6,677 nucleotides of DNA, from contig JAFAYS010001125.1 of the NCBI GenBank assembly GCA_019240175.1, positions 1 to 6,677 on the forward strand, written 5' to 3'. The translations under genes and the position numbers were made by a program. The notes below the pieces were generated by a model that saw nothing but the letters and a program-made list of their open reading frames with translations, had not been told where the DNA came from and made no database searches. Source of the stretch: Chloroflexota bacterium. Its GTDB lineage: Bacteria; Chloroflexota; Chloroflexia; Chloroflexales; Kallotenuaceae. Below are positions 1 through 6,534 of this stretch, in pieces. The first letter of the stretch is position 1. The number at the start of each line of letters is the position of its first letter.

Positions 1-72
1 GACGCGGCGGGCCATTATCACGTGCCGCTGCTGGCCTCGCCCTGGGCCTACAGCACCTATCGCGGGAGCTAA
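1..72 (+). CDS. uraH: 5-hydroxyisourate hydrolase, C-terminal fragment
   Basis: This is the last 23 codons of a gene that begins left of the window. The peptide contains HYHVPLL, then SPWAYSTYRGS directly before the TAA at 70-72. The C-terminal YRGS tetrapeptide is the hallmark of the transthyretin-like 5-hydroxyisourate hydrolases. The second His of HYHVPLL lies 16 residues before the final Ser, where the family has an active-site His. The family enzyme opens 5-hydroxyisourate, the unstable product of uricase, to OHCU. It is usually a small protein of about 110-120 residues forming a tetramer, so roughly four fifths is missing here only because of the window edge. The stop lies 6 nt before the next gene, an allantoate amidohydrolase, which fits a shared urate-degradation operon. 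Identification is firm despite the short fragment because the terminal motif is so specific. Confidence 0.9.
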   Translation, partial: DAAGHYHVPLLASPWAYSTYRGS

Positions 73-78
73 AAGCCA

Positions 79-1323
79 ATGGCTGATCATACGTTAGCTG
101 CGCAGGTCATGCAGCGCATCGAAACGCTGGCTAGCTTCAGCGAAGAGCCGGACCGGCTGACGCGCCGCTACGGAACCGACGCGCTGCGGGAGGCGTACGC
201 GGTGCTTGAGGGCTGGATGCAGGCGGCGGGCATGACCACGCGGCGCGATAACCTGGGCAATCGCATCGGGCGCTACGAGGCGGCGCAGCCCGGCGCGAAA
301 ACGCTGCTGCTCGGCTCGCACGTGGACTCGGTGCGCGATGCCGGCAAGTACGACGGGCCGCTGGGCGTGCTGATCGCGCTGGCGGCTGTGGAGCGGCTGC
401 ACGCGAGCGGTAAGCGGCTGCCCTTCGCGATCGAGGTGGTGGCCTTTGCCGACGAGGAAGGACTGCGCTTCAGCAGCTCGTTTCTGTGCAGCAAGGCCGT
501 CGCCGGCAGTTTCGAGCCTGCGATGCTGCGCCTGACCGATGGTGACGGCATCACGGTGGCCGATGCGATCCGCGACTTTGGCGGCGATCCCGATGCGATC
601 GATCAGGACGCCTACGACGCAGATTCGTTGCTGGGCTACTGCGAAGTGCATATCGAGCAGGGGCCGCTGCTGGAATCGCTGGAACTGCCGGTCGGCATTG
701 TTACGGCGATCCAGTGCCAGGATCGCAGCACCGTCAGCTTTAGCGGCATGGCCGGTCACGCGGGAACCGTGCCGATGAATCTGCGCCACGACGCGCTCTG
801 CGCTGCCGCCGAGTTCGTGCTGGCGGTCGAGTCGCTGGGCCGCGAGATCACTGGTCTGGTCGCGACGGTTGGGCAAGTCGCGGCGCTGCCTGGCGCGAGC
901 AATGTGATTCCGGGCCGCGTGACGCTCAGCCTCGATGTGCGCCACGCTGACGACGCGCAGTGCCGGCATGCCAGCGCGCTGCTACGCGAGCGGGCCGAGG
1001 TGATCTGCGCCGCGCGTGAGATCGCGCTGGACTGGCAGCATCTGCACACGACGCCCGCCGTGCAGTGCTCGCCCGTGCTGATGGAACTGCTGGCACAGGC
1101 GGTTGATGCGCTGGGCCAGCCGGTGTATCGCCTGGCGAGCGGTGCCGGCCACGATGCCGCGATTCTGTCGGCGATCACCCCCATCGCGATGCTGTTTGTG
1201 CGCTGCAAAGGCGGCATCAGCCACAATCCCGCCGAGTCCGTGACGGACGCGGATGTTGGCGTCGCGCTCGATGTGCTGAGCCGGTCGCTGGAATTGCTGG
1301 CGGAGAAAGGCGCGGCGCTATGA
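79..1323 (+). CDS. allC: Allantoate amidohydrolase (M20 family, AllC-like)
   Basis: A complete 414-residue protein of the M20 metallopeptidase family, of usual length for allantoate amidohydrolases and N-carbamoyl-amino-acid hydrolases. The expected metal ligands are visible: H81 in GSHVDSV, D92 in GKYDGPLGV, E127 in FADEEG (E126 would be the general base), H191 in HIEQGP and H382 near the C-terminus in GGISHNP. The dimerisation (lid) domain runs from about residue 210 to 325, with the FSGMAGHAGTVPM motif (H227). The SGAGHDA motif (H358) is the family substrate-binding segment. The expected reaction is hydrolysis of allantoate to ureidoglycine or ureidoglycolate with release of ammonia and CO2, in the cytoplasm. 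An in-frame stop at 70-72 leaves ATG 79 as the first possible start, and GGGAG at 64-68 is a suitable ribosome site. An internal Met at 109 is a less likely start. N-carbamoyl-beta-alanine or N-carbamoyl-amino-acid hydrolysis is the alternative, but the allantoinase overlapping its stop favours allantoate. Confidence 0.9.
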   Translation: MADHTLAAQVMQRIETLASFSEEPDRLTRRYGTDALREAYAVLEGWMQAAGMTTRRDNLGNRIGRYEAAQPGAKTLLLGSHVDSVRDAGKYDGPLGVLIALAAVERLHASGKRLPFAIEVVAFADEEGLRFSSSFLCSKAVAGSFEPAMLRLTDGDGITVADAIRDFGGDPDAIDQDAYDADSLLGYCEVHIEQGPLLESLELPVGIVTAIQCQDRSTVSFSGMAGHAGTVPMNLRHDALCAAAEFVLAVESLGREITGLVATVGQVAALPGASNVIPGRVTLSLDVRHADDAQCRHASALLRERAEVICAAREIALDWQHLHTTPAVQCSPVLMELLAQAVDALGQPVYRLASGAGHDAAILSAITPIAMLFVRCKGGISHNPAESVTDADVGVALDVLSRSLELLAEKGAAL

Positions 1324-2678
1324 GCCTCTACGATCTCGTGATCCGCGACGCGACGCTTGTGCGGCCTGATGGCCTCGTGGAGGCGGATCTTGCGATTGCC
1401 GATGGTCAGATCGTGGCGATCGGGCCGGAGCTTGAGGGTGGAGCTACCGCCGAGATCGACGCGACCGGCCTGCATGTTTTCCCCGGCGCGATCGACGCGC
1501 ATGTGCATTTCAACGAGCCGGGCCGCGCCGAGTGGGAAGGCTTCGCCACGGGCACGCAGGCGCTGGCGGCGGGCGGCACCACGAGCTTTTTCGACATGCC
1601 GCTCAATGCGCATCCGCCAACTGTGGACGCAGCCAGCTTCGATCTCAAGCTGGCGGCAGCGCAGGCCGCGGCGGTGGTCGACTTTGGGCTGTGGGGCGGC
1701 CTGGTGCCCGGCAATGTCGAGCGGCTGGACGAGCTGGCGGAGCGTGGCGTGGTTGGCTTCAAGGCGTTCATGTCCAACAGCGGTATCGACGATTTCGCGG
1801 CGGTTGACGATCTCACACTCTACGAGGGCATGGCGCGCGCGGCACAGCTGGGCTGTTTGGTCGCGCTGCACGCCGAGAACGATCAGATCACCGGAGCGCT
1901 GGCTCGTCGCGCGGTGGCCGAGGGCCGCACCGGCATTCGCGATTATCTCAACTCACGTCCGGCGATCGCAGAGCTTGAGGCGATCGAGCGCGCGATTGTG
2001 CTGGCCGAGGAGACCGGCTGCGCGCTGCATATCGTGCATGTCAGCACCGGACGCGGCGTGACGCTGGTCGCGGCGGCGCAGGCACGCGGCGTAGATGTGA
2101 GCTGCGAGACCTGTCCGCACTACCTGGCGCTGACCGACGACGACATGGAAGAGCTGGGCGCGGTCGCCAAGTGTGCGCCGCCGCTACGCTCGATCGAAGA
2201 GCAGGCCGCGCTCTGGCAGCACATCTTCGACGGCACGCTGCCCATGGTGGCCTCGGATCACTCGCCGGCTCCGGCCAGCCTCAAGACCGACGCCAACTTC
2301 TTCAAGGTGTGGGGTGGCATCTCGGGCTGCCAGTCGCTGCTGGCGCTGCTGCTGAGCGACGGCTACCACGCGCGCCAGCTGCCGCTGACGACGATCTCCG
2401 CGCTCACGGCAGAGTATGTGGCCCGACGCTTCAAGCTTGCCGCCAAAGGTTCGCTGGCGATTGGGACTGACGCCGACCTGGCACTGGTTGATCTGAACGA
2501 TCAGTCTATTCTAGAATCGAGCGATTTGTTGTATCGTCATCGCCACAGCCCTTATCTCGGCAAAACGCTGCGCGGGCGCGTCGTGCGTACGCTGGTGCGC
2601 GGGACGACGGTGTTTATGAACGGCAAGGTCGATCCGACGCCGATCGGACGACTTTTGACGCCGCAGCGCGCGGGATAG
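1320..2678 (+). CDS. allB: Allantoinase
   Basis: A complete 452-residue amidohydrolase-superfamily enzyme, the usual length for bacterial allantoinase. It hydrolyses the ring of allantoin to allantoate in the cytoplasm. The full binuclear metal set is present: H61 and H63 in DAHVHFNEPGR, the carboxylated lysine K148 in VGFKAFMS, H184 in LHAEN, H240 in IVHVS, and D313 in ASDHSP. The sequence HVHFNEPGRAEWEG with FFDMPLN (residues 90-96) is typical of allantoinase rather than dihydroorotase or hydantoinase. The metal positions nearly match those known from the E. coli enzyme. Its ATG overlaps the stop of the upstream amidohydrolase as ATGA, which points to translational coupling. GGAGAAAGG at 1302-1310 supplies a ribosome site. 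Product and next-step enzyme are thus encoded side by side. Dihydropyrimidinase is the main alternative and is disfavoured by motif and context. Confidence 0.95.
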   Translation: MSLYDLVIRDATLVRPDGLVEADLAIADGQIVAIGPELEGGATAEIDATGLHVFPGAIDAHVHFNEPGRAEWEGFATGTQALAAGGTTSFFDMPLNAHPPTVDAASFDLKLAAAQAAAVVDFGLWGGLVPGNVERLDELAERGVVGFKAFMSNSGIDDFAAVDDLTLYEGMARAAQLGCLVALHAENDQITGALARRAVAEGRTGIRDYLNSRPAIAELEAIERAIVLAEETGCALHIVHVSTGRGVTLVAAAQARGVDVSCETCPHYLALTDDDMEELGAVAKCAPPLRSIEEQAALWQHIFDGTLPMVASDHSPAPASLKTDANFFKVWGGISGCQSLLALLLSDGYHARQLPLTTISALTAEYVARRFKLAAKGSLAIGTDADLALVDLNDQSILESSDLLYRHRHSPYLGKTLRGRVVRTLVRGTTVFMNGKVDPTPIGRLLTPQRAG

Positions 2679-2702
2679 CTACGGGATCGCGACGAGGCGA
2701 TC

Positions 2703-2712
2703 AGGAGGAAGG
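2703..2712 (+). promoter_or_regulatory. Shine-Dalgarno sequence of the FAD/[2Fe-2S] subunit gene
   Basis: AGGAGGAAGG lies 8 nt before ATG 2721. It is the strongest ribosome-binding sequence in the window and fixes the start of the gene. The surrounding 42-nt gap (2679-2720) shows no terminator hairpin, so transcription probably continues from the allantoinase gene into the molybdenum hydroxylase genes. Independent initiation here could raise output relative to the two coupled genes upstream. Confidence 0.75.
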
Positions 2713-2720
2713 AATATTCT

Positions 2721-4115
2721 ATGTGGCAACAGTATCTGCAACCCGCAACTCTGGCCGAGGCGCTAGAGCTGCTGCAAACATATGCCGGCGCGGCGCGCAT
2801 CGTGGCCGGCGGTACGGATGTGCTGGTCGAGCTTCAGCGCGGCGTCAGGCCCACCAGCACATTGATCGATATTAGCCGGCTGCGCGATCTCAAGTATGTG
2901 CGCCACGAAAACGGCACGATCCGGCTGGGCGCGCTGGCCACGCATAACGATGTGCTGGCCTCACAAGACTGTGTCGAGCGGGCGCTGCCGCTGGCGCAGG
3001 CCTGCGCCGAGGTTGGCGCGCCGCAGATTCGCACGCGCGCTACGATCGCGGGCAACCTGGTGACGGCCTCGCCCGCCAACGATACGATCGCGCCGCTGAT
3101 GGCGCTGGGCGCAGAGCTGGTGCTCGTGAGCGCATCGGGCGAGCGCGTGGTGCCGCTGAGCGAGTTTTACGCGGGCTTTCGGCGTACGGTGCTACAGCCT
3201 GGCGAGCTGGTGCGCGAGATTCGCTTTCCGGCCCTGACCGAGCAGCAGCGCGGTTTTTTTATCAAGCTTGGTCTGCGGCGCGCTCAGGCGATCTCGGTGA
3301 TCAATGTGGCGCTGGTGCTGACGTTCGACGGCGACCACGTTGCCGACGCGCAGATCACGCTGGGCTGTCTCGCGCCGACGATTGTGCATGCCCGGACCGC
3401 CGAGGAGTTTTTGCGCGGCAAGACGCTTGATCCCACGATCTGTGAGGAGGCCGGGCGACTGGCCTGCACCGATGTCGCGCCGATCGATGATCTGCGTGGC
3501 TCGGCGGCCTACCGCCAGATGACGCTGGCCGGACTCGTGGCCGATGGTTTGCGGCGGCTGGCTCCCGGCGCGGCGCGGCCCACGCTGGCGCTGCCGACCG
3601 TGCTGCTGGAAGCGGATCGCGTCGCGCCAACGCCAGCGCCCTTCGACGGCACGATCCACACGACGATCAACGGCATGACCTACCAGCTTGAGCACGCGCA
3701 CAACACCTCGCTGCTCAACGCGCTGCGCGAAAGCGCCGGCCTGACCGGCACCAAAGAAGGCTGTGCCGAGGGCGAGTGCGGCGCGTGTACGGTCTGGCTC
3801 GACGGGCAGGCGGTGATGTCGTGTCTAGTGCCGGCACCGCAAGCGCACAACGCGACGATCACCACGATCGAGGGCCTGGCCGAGGGCGACACGCTCCACC
3901 CGATCCAGGCGGCGTTTATCGCTCAGGGCGCGGTGCAGTGCGGCTACTGCATTCCCGGCATGCTGATGGCCGGCGCGAAGCTGCTGCAAGAGCAGCCACA
4001 GCCCGATCGCGAGCAGATTCAGGTAGCGCTGAGCGGGAATATTTGCCGCTGCACCGGCTACCGCAAGATCCTCGACGCCGTGCAATCCGCCGCGCTCGCC
4101 GGCTCAGCCGAGTAG
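2721..4115 (+). CDS. Fused FAD-binding and [2Fe-2S] subunit of xanthine-dehydrogenase-type hydroxylase
   Basis: A 464-residue electron-transfer subunit made of two normally separate parts. Residues 1-285 are a CoxM/XdhB-type FAD domain, with the flavin motifs AGGTDVLVE (29-37) and TIAGNLVTASPANDTIAPL (108-126) and the KLGLRRAQAISVINVAL segment (182-198). After a Pro/Ala-rich linker (about 285-308) comes a CoxS/XdhC-type iron-sulfur domain. The plant-ferredoxin-like cluster uses C348, C353, C356 and C368. The helical-domain cluster uses C407, C410, C442 and C444. All eight cysteines are present. Electrons would pass from the molybdenum centre in the next gene's product through both clusters to FAD and then to NAD+ or another acceptor. 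Classical xanthine dehydrogenases place the [2Fe-2S] part first, so this order is reversed. No signal peptide is visible, so the enzyme should be cytoplasmic. It corresponds to separate proteins in E. coli (XdhB, XdhC) and Bacillus (PucC, PucE). The exact substrate of the complex is inferred from the operon. Confidence 0.93.
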   Translation: MWQQYLQPATLAEALELLQTYAGAARIVAGGTDVLVELQRGVRPTSTLIDISRLRDLKYVRHENGTIRLGALATHNDVLASQDCVERALPLAQACAEVGAPQIRTRATIAGNLVTASPANDTIAPLMALGAELVLVSASGERVVPLSEFYAGFRRTVLQPGELVREIRFPALTEQQRGFFIKLGLRRAQAISVINVALVLTFDGDHVADAQITLGCLAPTIVHARTAEEFLRGKTLDPTICEEAGRLACTDVAPIDDLRGSAAYRQMTLAGLVADGLRRLAPGAARPTLALPTVLLEADRVAPTPAPFDGTIHTTINGMTYQLEHAHNTSLLNALRESAGLTGTKEGCAEGECGACTVWLDGQAVMSCLVPAPQAHNATITTIEGLAEGDTLHPIQAAFIAQGAVQCGYCIPGMLMAGAKLLQEQPQPDREQIQVALSGNICRCTGYRKILDAVQSAALAGSAE

Positions 4116-4159
4116 CCGCAGCCGCCTCGCTCCACCATGCTCTGTTGCTTCAAGCTCCC

Positions 4160-4164
4160 AGGAG
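4160..4164 (+). promoter_or_regulatory. Shine-Dalgarno sequence of the molybdopterin subunit gene
   Basis: AGGAG ends 6 nt before ATG 4171 and decides this start over the upstream ATG at 4137, which lies in another frame. It sits in a 55-nt gap (4116-4170) with no visible terminator, so the two subunits are likely translated from one mRNA. Confidence 0.75.
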
Positions 4165-4170
4165 AAAACT

Positions 4171-6534
4171 ATGACAACAATCGGCGCTTCGCTGCCCCGC
4201 CCCGACGCGCTGGGCAAAGTGACGGGCGCGGCTCGCTATCCCGGCGATCTGGTACGGCCCGATATGCTGCATCTCAAGGTGGTCTTTGCGCACCGGCCCC
4301 ACGCGCGCATCCTGTCGATCGATACGAGCGCGGCGCTGGCGCAGCCCGGCGTGATCGCGGTGCTGACTGCGGCTGACGTGCCGTTCAATGCGTTCGGCCT
4401 GATCGACGCCGATCAGCCGGTGCTCTGCGGCGATGTTGTGCGCTTCGAGGGCGATAAAGTGGCGCTGGTGGTGGCCGAAACGTCGACGGCGGCAGCGGCT
4501 GGCGCGCGGCTGGTCGCGGTTGCGTACGAGGATCTGCCGATCGTCTCTGATCCACGCGCGGCACTTGCGCCCGACTCGCCGCTGGTTCACGCGGATCGCG
4601 ACTCGAATCTGCTGAAGCACGTGCCAATCCGCAAAGGCGATGCGGCCAAAGCGCTGGCCGAGGCCGATCTGGTGCTCGACGGCGAGTTCAGCACGTCCTG
4701 GCAGGAGCACGCTTTTCTTCAGCCCGAGGCCGGCATCGCCTACATTGACGAGCAGGGCCGCGTCGTGGTCGAGACGGCGGGCCAGTGGTTGCACGAAGAT
4801 CGGCGGCAGATCGCGGAGATGCTCGAGCTGCCCGAGGATCAGGTCGTGATTCGCTACGCGGCGATCGGCGGCGCGTTCGGCGGGCGCGAAGACTTGTCGA
4901 TCCAGCATATGCTGGCGCTGGCGGCCTGGAAGCTGCGGCGTCCGGTCGCGCTGGTGTGGAGCCGCGAAGAGTCGATGATCGGCCACCACAAGCGCCACCC
5001 GATCGATGTGCGCTGCCGCTGGGGCGCGACCAAAGATGGCCGCATCACCGCCGTCGAGGCCGAGGTGATCGCCGACGGCGGCGCGTACGCCTCGACCAGC
5101 CAGGAGGTGATCAAGATCGCGGCGCTGCTGGCAAGCGGCTGCTACGAGGTGCCCAACATCGCCGTCGATGGCTACGTGGTCTACACCAACAATATTCCCT
5201 CGGGCGCGTTCCGTGGCTTTGGCGCGCCGCAGGCCCAGTTTGCCAGCGAGATCATGCTGACGCGGCTGGCCCACGCCCTCAACCTCGATCCGATCGAGCT
5301 GCGGCGGCGCAATATCTACCGCGAAGGCAGCATCGAGCCGACGCAGCAGCCCGTGCCGCCGGGCGTGAGCGCGCTGCCGGTGATGGAGCGCTGCGTGGCG
5401 GAGATGAAGGCACGGATCGGAGAACCTAGAACGAACCCAGAACCTAGAACCCAGAACCTAGAACCTAACGGAGCACAAGGGAACAAACGAACAAACGAAC
5501 AAAGTACCGATTCTCCCCTCGCCTGCGGCAGCGGGAGAGGGGATGCCGAACGGAGTGAGGCAGGGGTGAGGGCCTGGCCTGGGGGTGAGGGCCCGCAATC
5601 TCAGGGCCAGCCACACATCCGGCGCGGCGTTGGCATCGCCTGCGGCATCAAAAATATCGGCTACTCGTTCGGCTTCCCCGAGCAGGCCACGGCCACGGTT
5701 GAGCTGATCGGCGGGGCGTCGATTGAGCATGTGCATGTGCGCGTGGGTGCCGCCGACGTCGGCCAGGGCACGCATCTCGCGCTGCGCCAGATTGCCGCCG
5801 AGATGCTGCGTGTGCCGCTTGAAAAGATCACAATGATCACCGACGACAGCAGCGAAACACCCAACGCCGGCAGCGCCTCTGCCTCGCGCCTGACCTACAT
5901 GGCTGGCCGCGCGGTCCACGATGCGGCGCAGGCCGCGCTGGCACAGTGGGACGACGAGGATCGTCCGGCCAAAGCGACAATCCAGTATCGCGCGCCCGCT
6001 ACCACGCCGCTCGATCCGGTGACCACGGCGGGTCGCCCCAACTACGCCTACGGCTACGTGGCGCAGGCGGTCGAGGTCGAGGTCAACACGCTGACGGGCC
6101 AGGTGCAGGTACACAAGATCATCAGCGTCCACGACGTCGGCAAGGCGATCAATCGACAGCAGGTCGAGGGTCAGATCGAGGGCTGCGTGGCGCAGGCGCT
6201 GGGCTACGCGCTGCTTGAACATTTCCAGGTGCGCAACGGCCACGTGCTCACGCCACACTTCAGCACCTATCTGCTGCCCACGGCGATGGATGTGCCGCCC
6301 GAGATCGTGCCGGTGATCCTGGAGCTTGCCGATCCCGAGGGGCCGTACGGCGCTCGTGGTATGGCCGAGATGCCGCTGGTGCCGCTCGCGCCCGCGATTG
6401 CCAGCGCGATCTACGACGCGACCGGCGTGTGGGTCACGCAGCAGCCGATGACGCCTGAGCGTGTGCTGACGGCACTGGCAGCACAGCCGGCGGATGTCGC
6501 GACGTTAGCCGAGCAGCCGGCTCCAACCAAATAG
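4171..6534 (+). CDS. xdhA: Molybdopterin-binding large subunit, xanthine dehydrogenase family
   Basis: A 787-residue molybdenum hydroxylase large subunit, expected to bind molybdopterin cofactor and hydroxylate hypoxanthine/xanthine to urate. The N-terminal hammerhead domain covers about residues 1-125. The first cofactor-binding half follows, with QEHAFLQPEAG (178-188), GGAFGGRED (233-241) and AFRGFGAPQ (346-354). The second half runs from about 482, with GAADVGQGTH (526-535), NAGSASASR (565-573), AHDVG-like VHDVG (653-657) and ARGMAEMPLVPLAP (728-741). R348 and E733 match the bovine catalytic Arg880 and Glu1261, but Q184 stands where bovine Glu802 is expected. Between the halves, residues about 418-480 are low-complexity and encoded by repeat DNA. 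Without them the protein would be about 724 residues, close to normal for separate Mo subunits. The partner FAD/Fe-S subunit lies just upstream. Another purine, nicotinate or aldehyde substrate cannot be excluded, but the urate-pathway neighbours favour xanthine. The gene ends 30 bp inside a convergent minus-strand gene. Confidence 0.92.
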   Translation: MTTIGASLPRPDALGKVTGAARYPGDLVRPDMLHLKVVFAHRPHARILSIDTSAALAQPGVIAVLTAADVPFNAFGLIDADQPVLCGDVVRFEGDKVALVVAETSTAAAAGARLVAVAYEDLPIVSDPRAALAPDSPLVHADRDSNLLKHVPIRKGDAAKALAEADLVLDGEFSTSWQEHAFLQPEAGIAYIDEQGRVVVETAGQWLHEDRRQIAEMLELPEDQVVIRYAAIGGAFGGREDLSIQHMLALAAWKLRRPVALVWSREESMIGHHKRHPIDVRCRWGATKDGRITAVEAEVIADGGAYASTSQEVIKIAALLASGCYEVPNIAVDGYVVYTNNIPSGAFRGFGAPQAQFASEIMLTRLAHALNLDPIELRRRNIYREGSIEPTQQPVPPGVSALPVMERCVAEMKARIGEPRTNPEPRTQNLEPNGAQGNKRTNEQSTDSPLACGSGRGDAERSEAGVRAWPGGEGPQSQGQPHIRRGVGIACGIKNIGYSFGFPEQATATVELIGGASIEHVHVRVGAADVGQGTHLALRQIAAEMLRVPLEKITMITDDSSETPNAGSASASRLTYMAGRAVHDAAQAALAQWDDEDRPAKATIQYRAPATTPLDPVTTAGRPNYAYGYVAQAVEVEVNTLTGQVQVHKIISVHDVGKAINRQQVEGQIEGCVAQALGYALLEHFQVRNGHVLTPHFSTYLLPTAMDVPPEIVPVILELADPEGPYGARGMAEMPLVPLAPAIASAIYDATGVWVTQQPMTPERVLTALAAQPADVATLAEQPAPTK
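5422..5467 (+). repeat. 7-bp tandem repeat, unit GAACCYA
   Basis: Six full units start at 5422, 5433, 5440, 5447, 5454 and 5461, with a truncated 4-base unit GAAC at 5429-5432. Four of the full units read GAACCTA and those at 5433 and 5447 read GAACCCA; they alternate except at the last two. Because 7 is not a multiple of 3, successive units are read in different frames, giving EPRTNPEPRTQNLEPN. Confidence 0.9.
5481..5504 (+). repeat. 8-bp tandem repeat, unit GAACAAAC
   Basis: Three adjacent units at 5481-5488, 5489-5496 and 5497-5504; the last ends in G instead of C. The unit shares its GAAC start with the heptamer array 13 bp upstream. It encodes the polar segment around NKRTNEQ. Confidence 0.85.
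5514..5543. repeat. Hairpin (13-bp stem, GGCA loop) in the insertion
   Basis: Left arm 5514-5526 pairs with right arm 5531-5543 around a 4-base loop at 5527-5530. The stem has one G/A mismatch (5521 with 5536) and one G-T wobble (5524 with 5533); all other pairs are Watson-Crick, including a run of seven at the base. The arms resemble the CTCCCCTC...GAGGGG palindromes often seen as dispersed intergenic repeats in GC-rich genomes. It is inside a reading frame and has no following T run, so it is not a terminator. Confidence 0.8.
5563..5593 (+). repeat. 12-bp direct repeat, GGGGTGAGGGCC
   Basis: Exact copies at 5563-5574 and 5582-5593, 19 bp apart, in a purine-rich stretch directly following the hairpin. 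It looks like a partial duplication of the tail of the hairpin-bearing repeat. In the frame used the TGA inside each copy is avoided; the copies are read in different phases. Confidence 0.8.

Larger units (their letters stand above)
5422..5610 (+). repeat. In-frame composite repeat insertion inside the molybdopterin gene
   Basis: About 189 bp (63 codons, residues 418-480) that differ from the flanking coding DNA. It consists of a 7-bp tandem array, an 8-bp tandem array, a 13-bp-stem hairpin and a G-rich stretch with a 12-bp direct repeat, in that order. The first half is A-rich with AGA codons, whereas arginine in the rest of the gene is mostly CGN. The encoded segment is rich in E, P, R, T, N, Q and G, has no recognisable fold and is probably disordered. 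Normal family sequence ends near MKARIG (412-417) and resumes near HIRRGVGIACG (482-492). The left edge is sharp, set by the first heptamer; the right edge is uncertain, somewhere between 5594 and 5613. No target-site duplication and no transposase are seen. Tandem-repeat growth or capture of dispersed intergenic repeat DNA both fit. Confidence 0.8.

Noticed and set aside
756..1871. Long open frame of 371 codons on the minus strand spanning two enzyme genes
   Set aside because: It is antisense to allantoate amidohydrolase and allantoinase, both with complete catalytic motifs. The translation is low-complexity, rich in Arg, Ala and Ser, as expected for a shadow frame in GC-rich DNA.
4137..4376. 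Small plus-strand open frame starting before the molybdopterin gene
   Set aside because: It overlaps the strongly supported start at 4171 in another frame, has no ribosome site of its own and encodes an Arg/Gly-rich sequence without motifs.
4150..5274. Minus-strand open frame of 374 codons opposite the molybdopterin gene
   Set aside because: No family motif is visible and the composition is His/Arg/Asp-rich. The plus strand carries an intact molybdenum hydroxylase.
5422..5504. Short repeats as a CRISPR array
   Set aside because: Units are 7 and 8 bp, directly adjacent, with no spacers and no cas genes.
5514..5543. Hairpin as a transcription terminator
   Set aside because: It lies in the middle of a reading frame and is followed by ATGCCGAAC, not a T run.
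5458..6258. Minus-strand open frame of 266 codons crossing the repeat insertion
   Set aside because: It begins within repeat DNA and then mirrors conserved molybdopterin-binding sequence, so it is a shadow frame.
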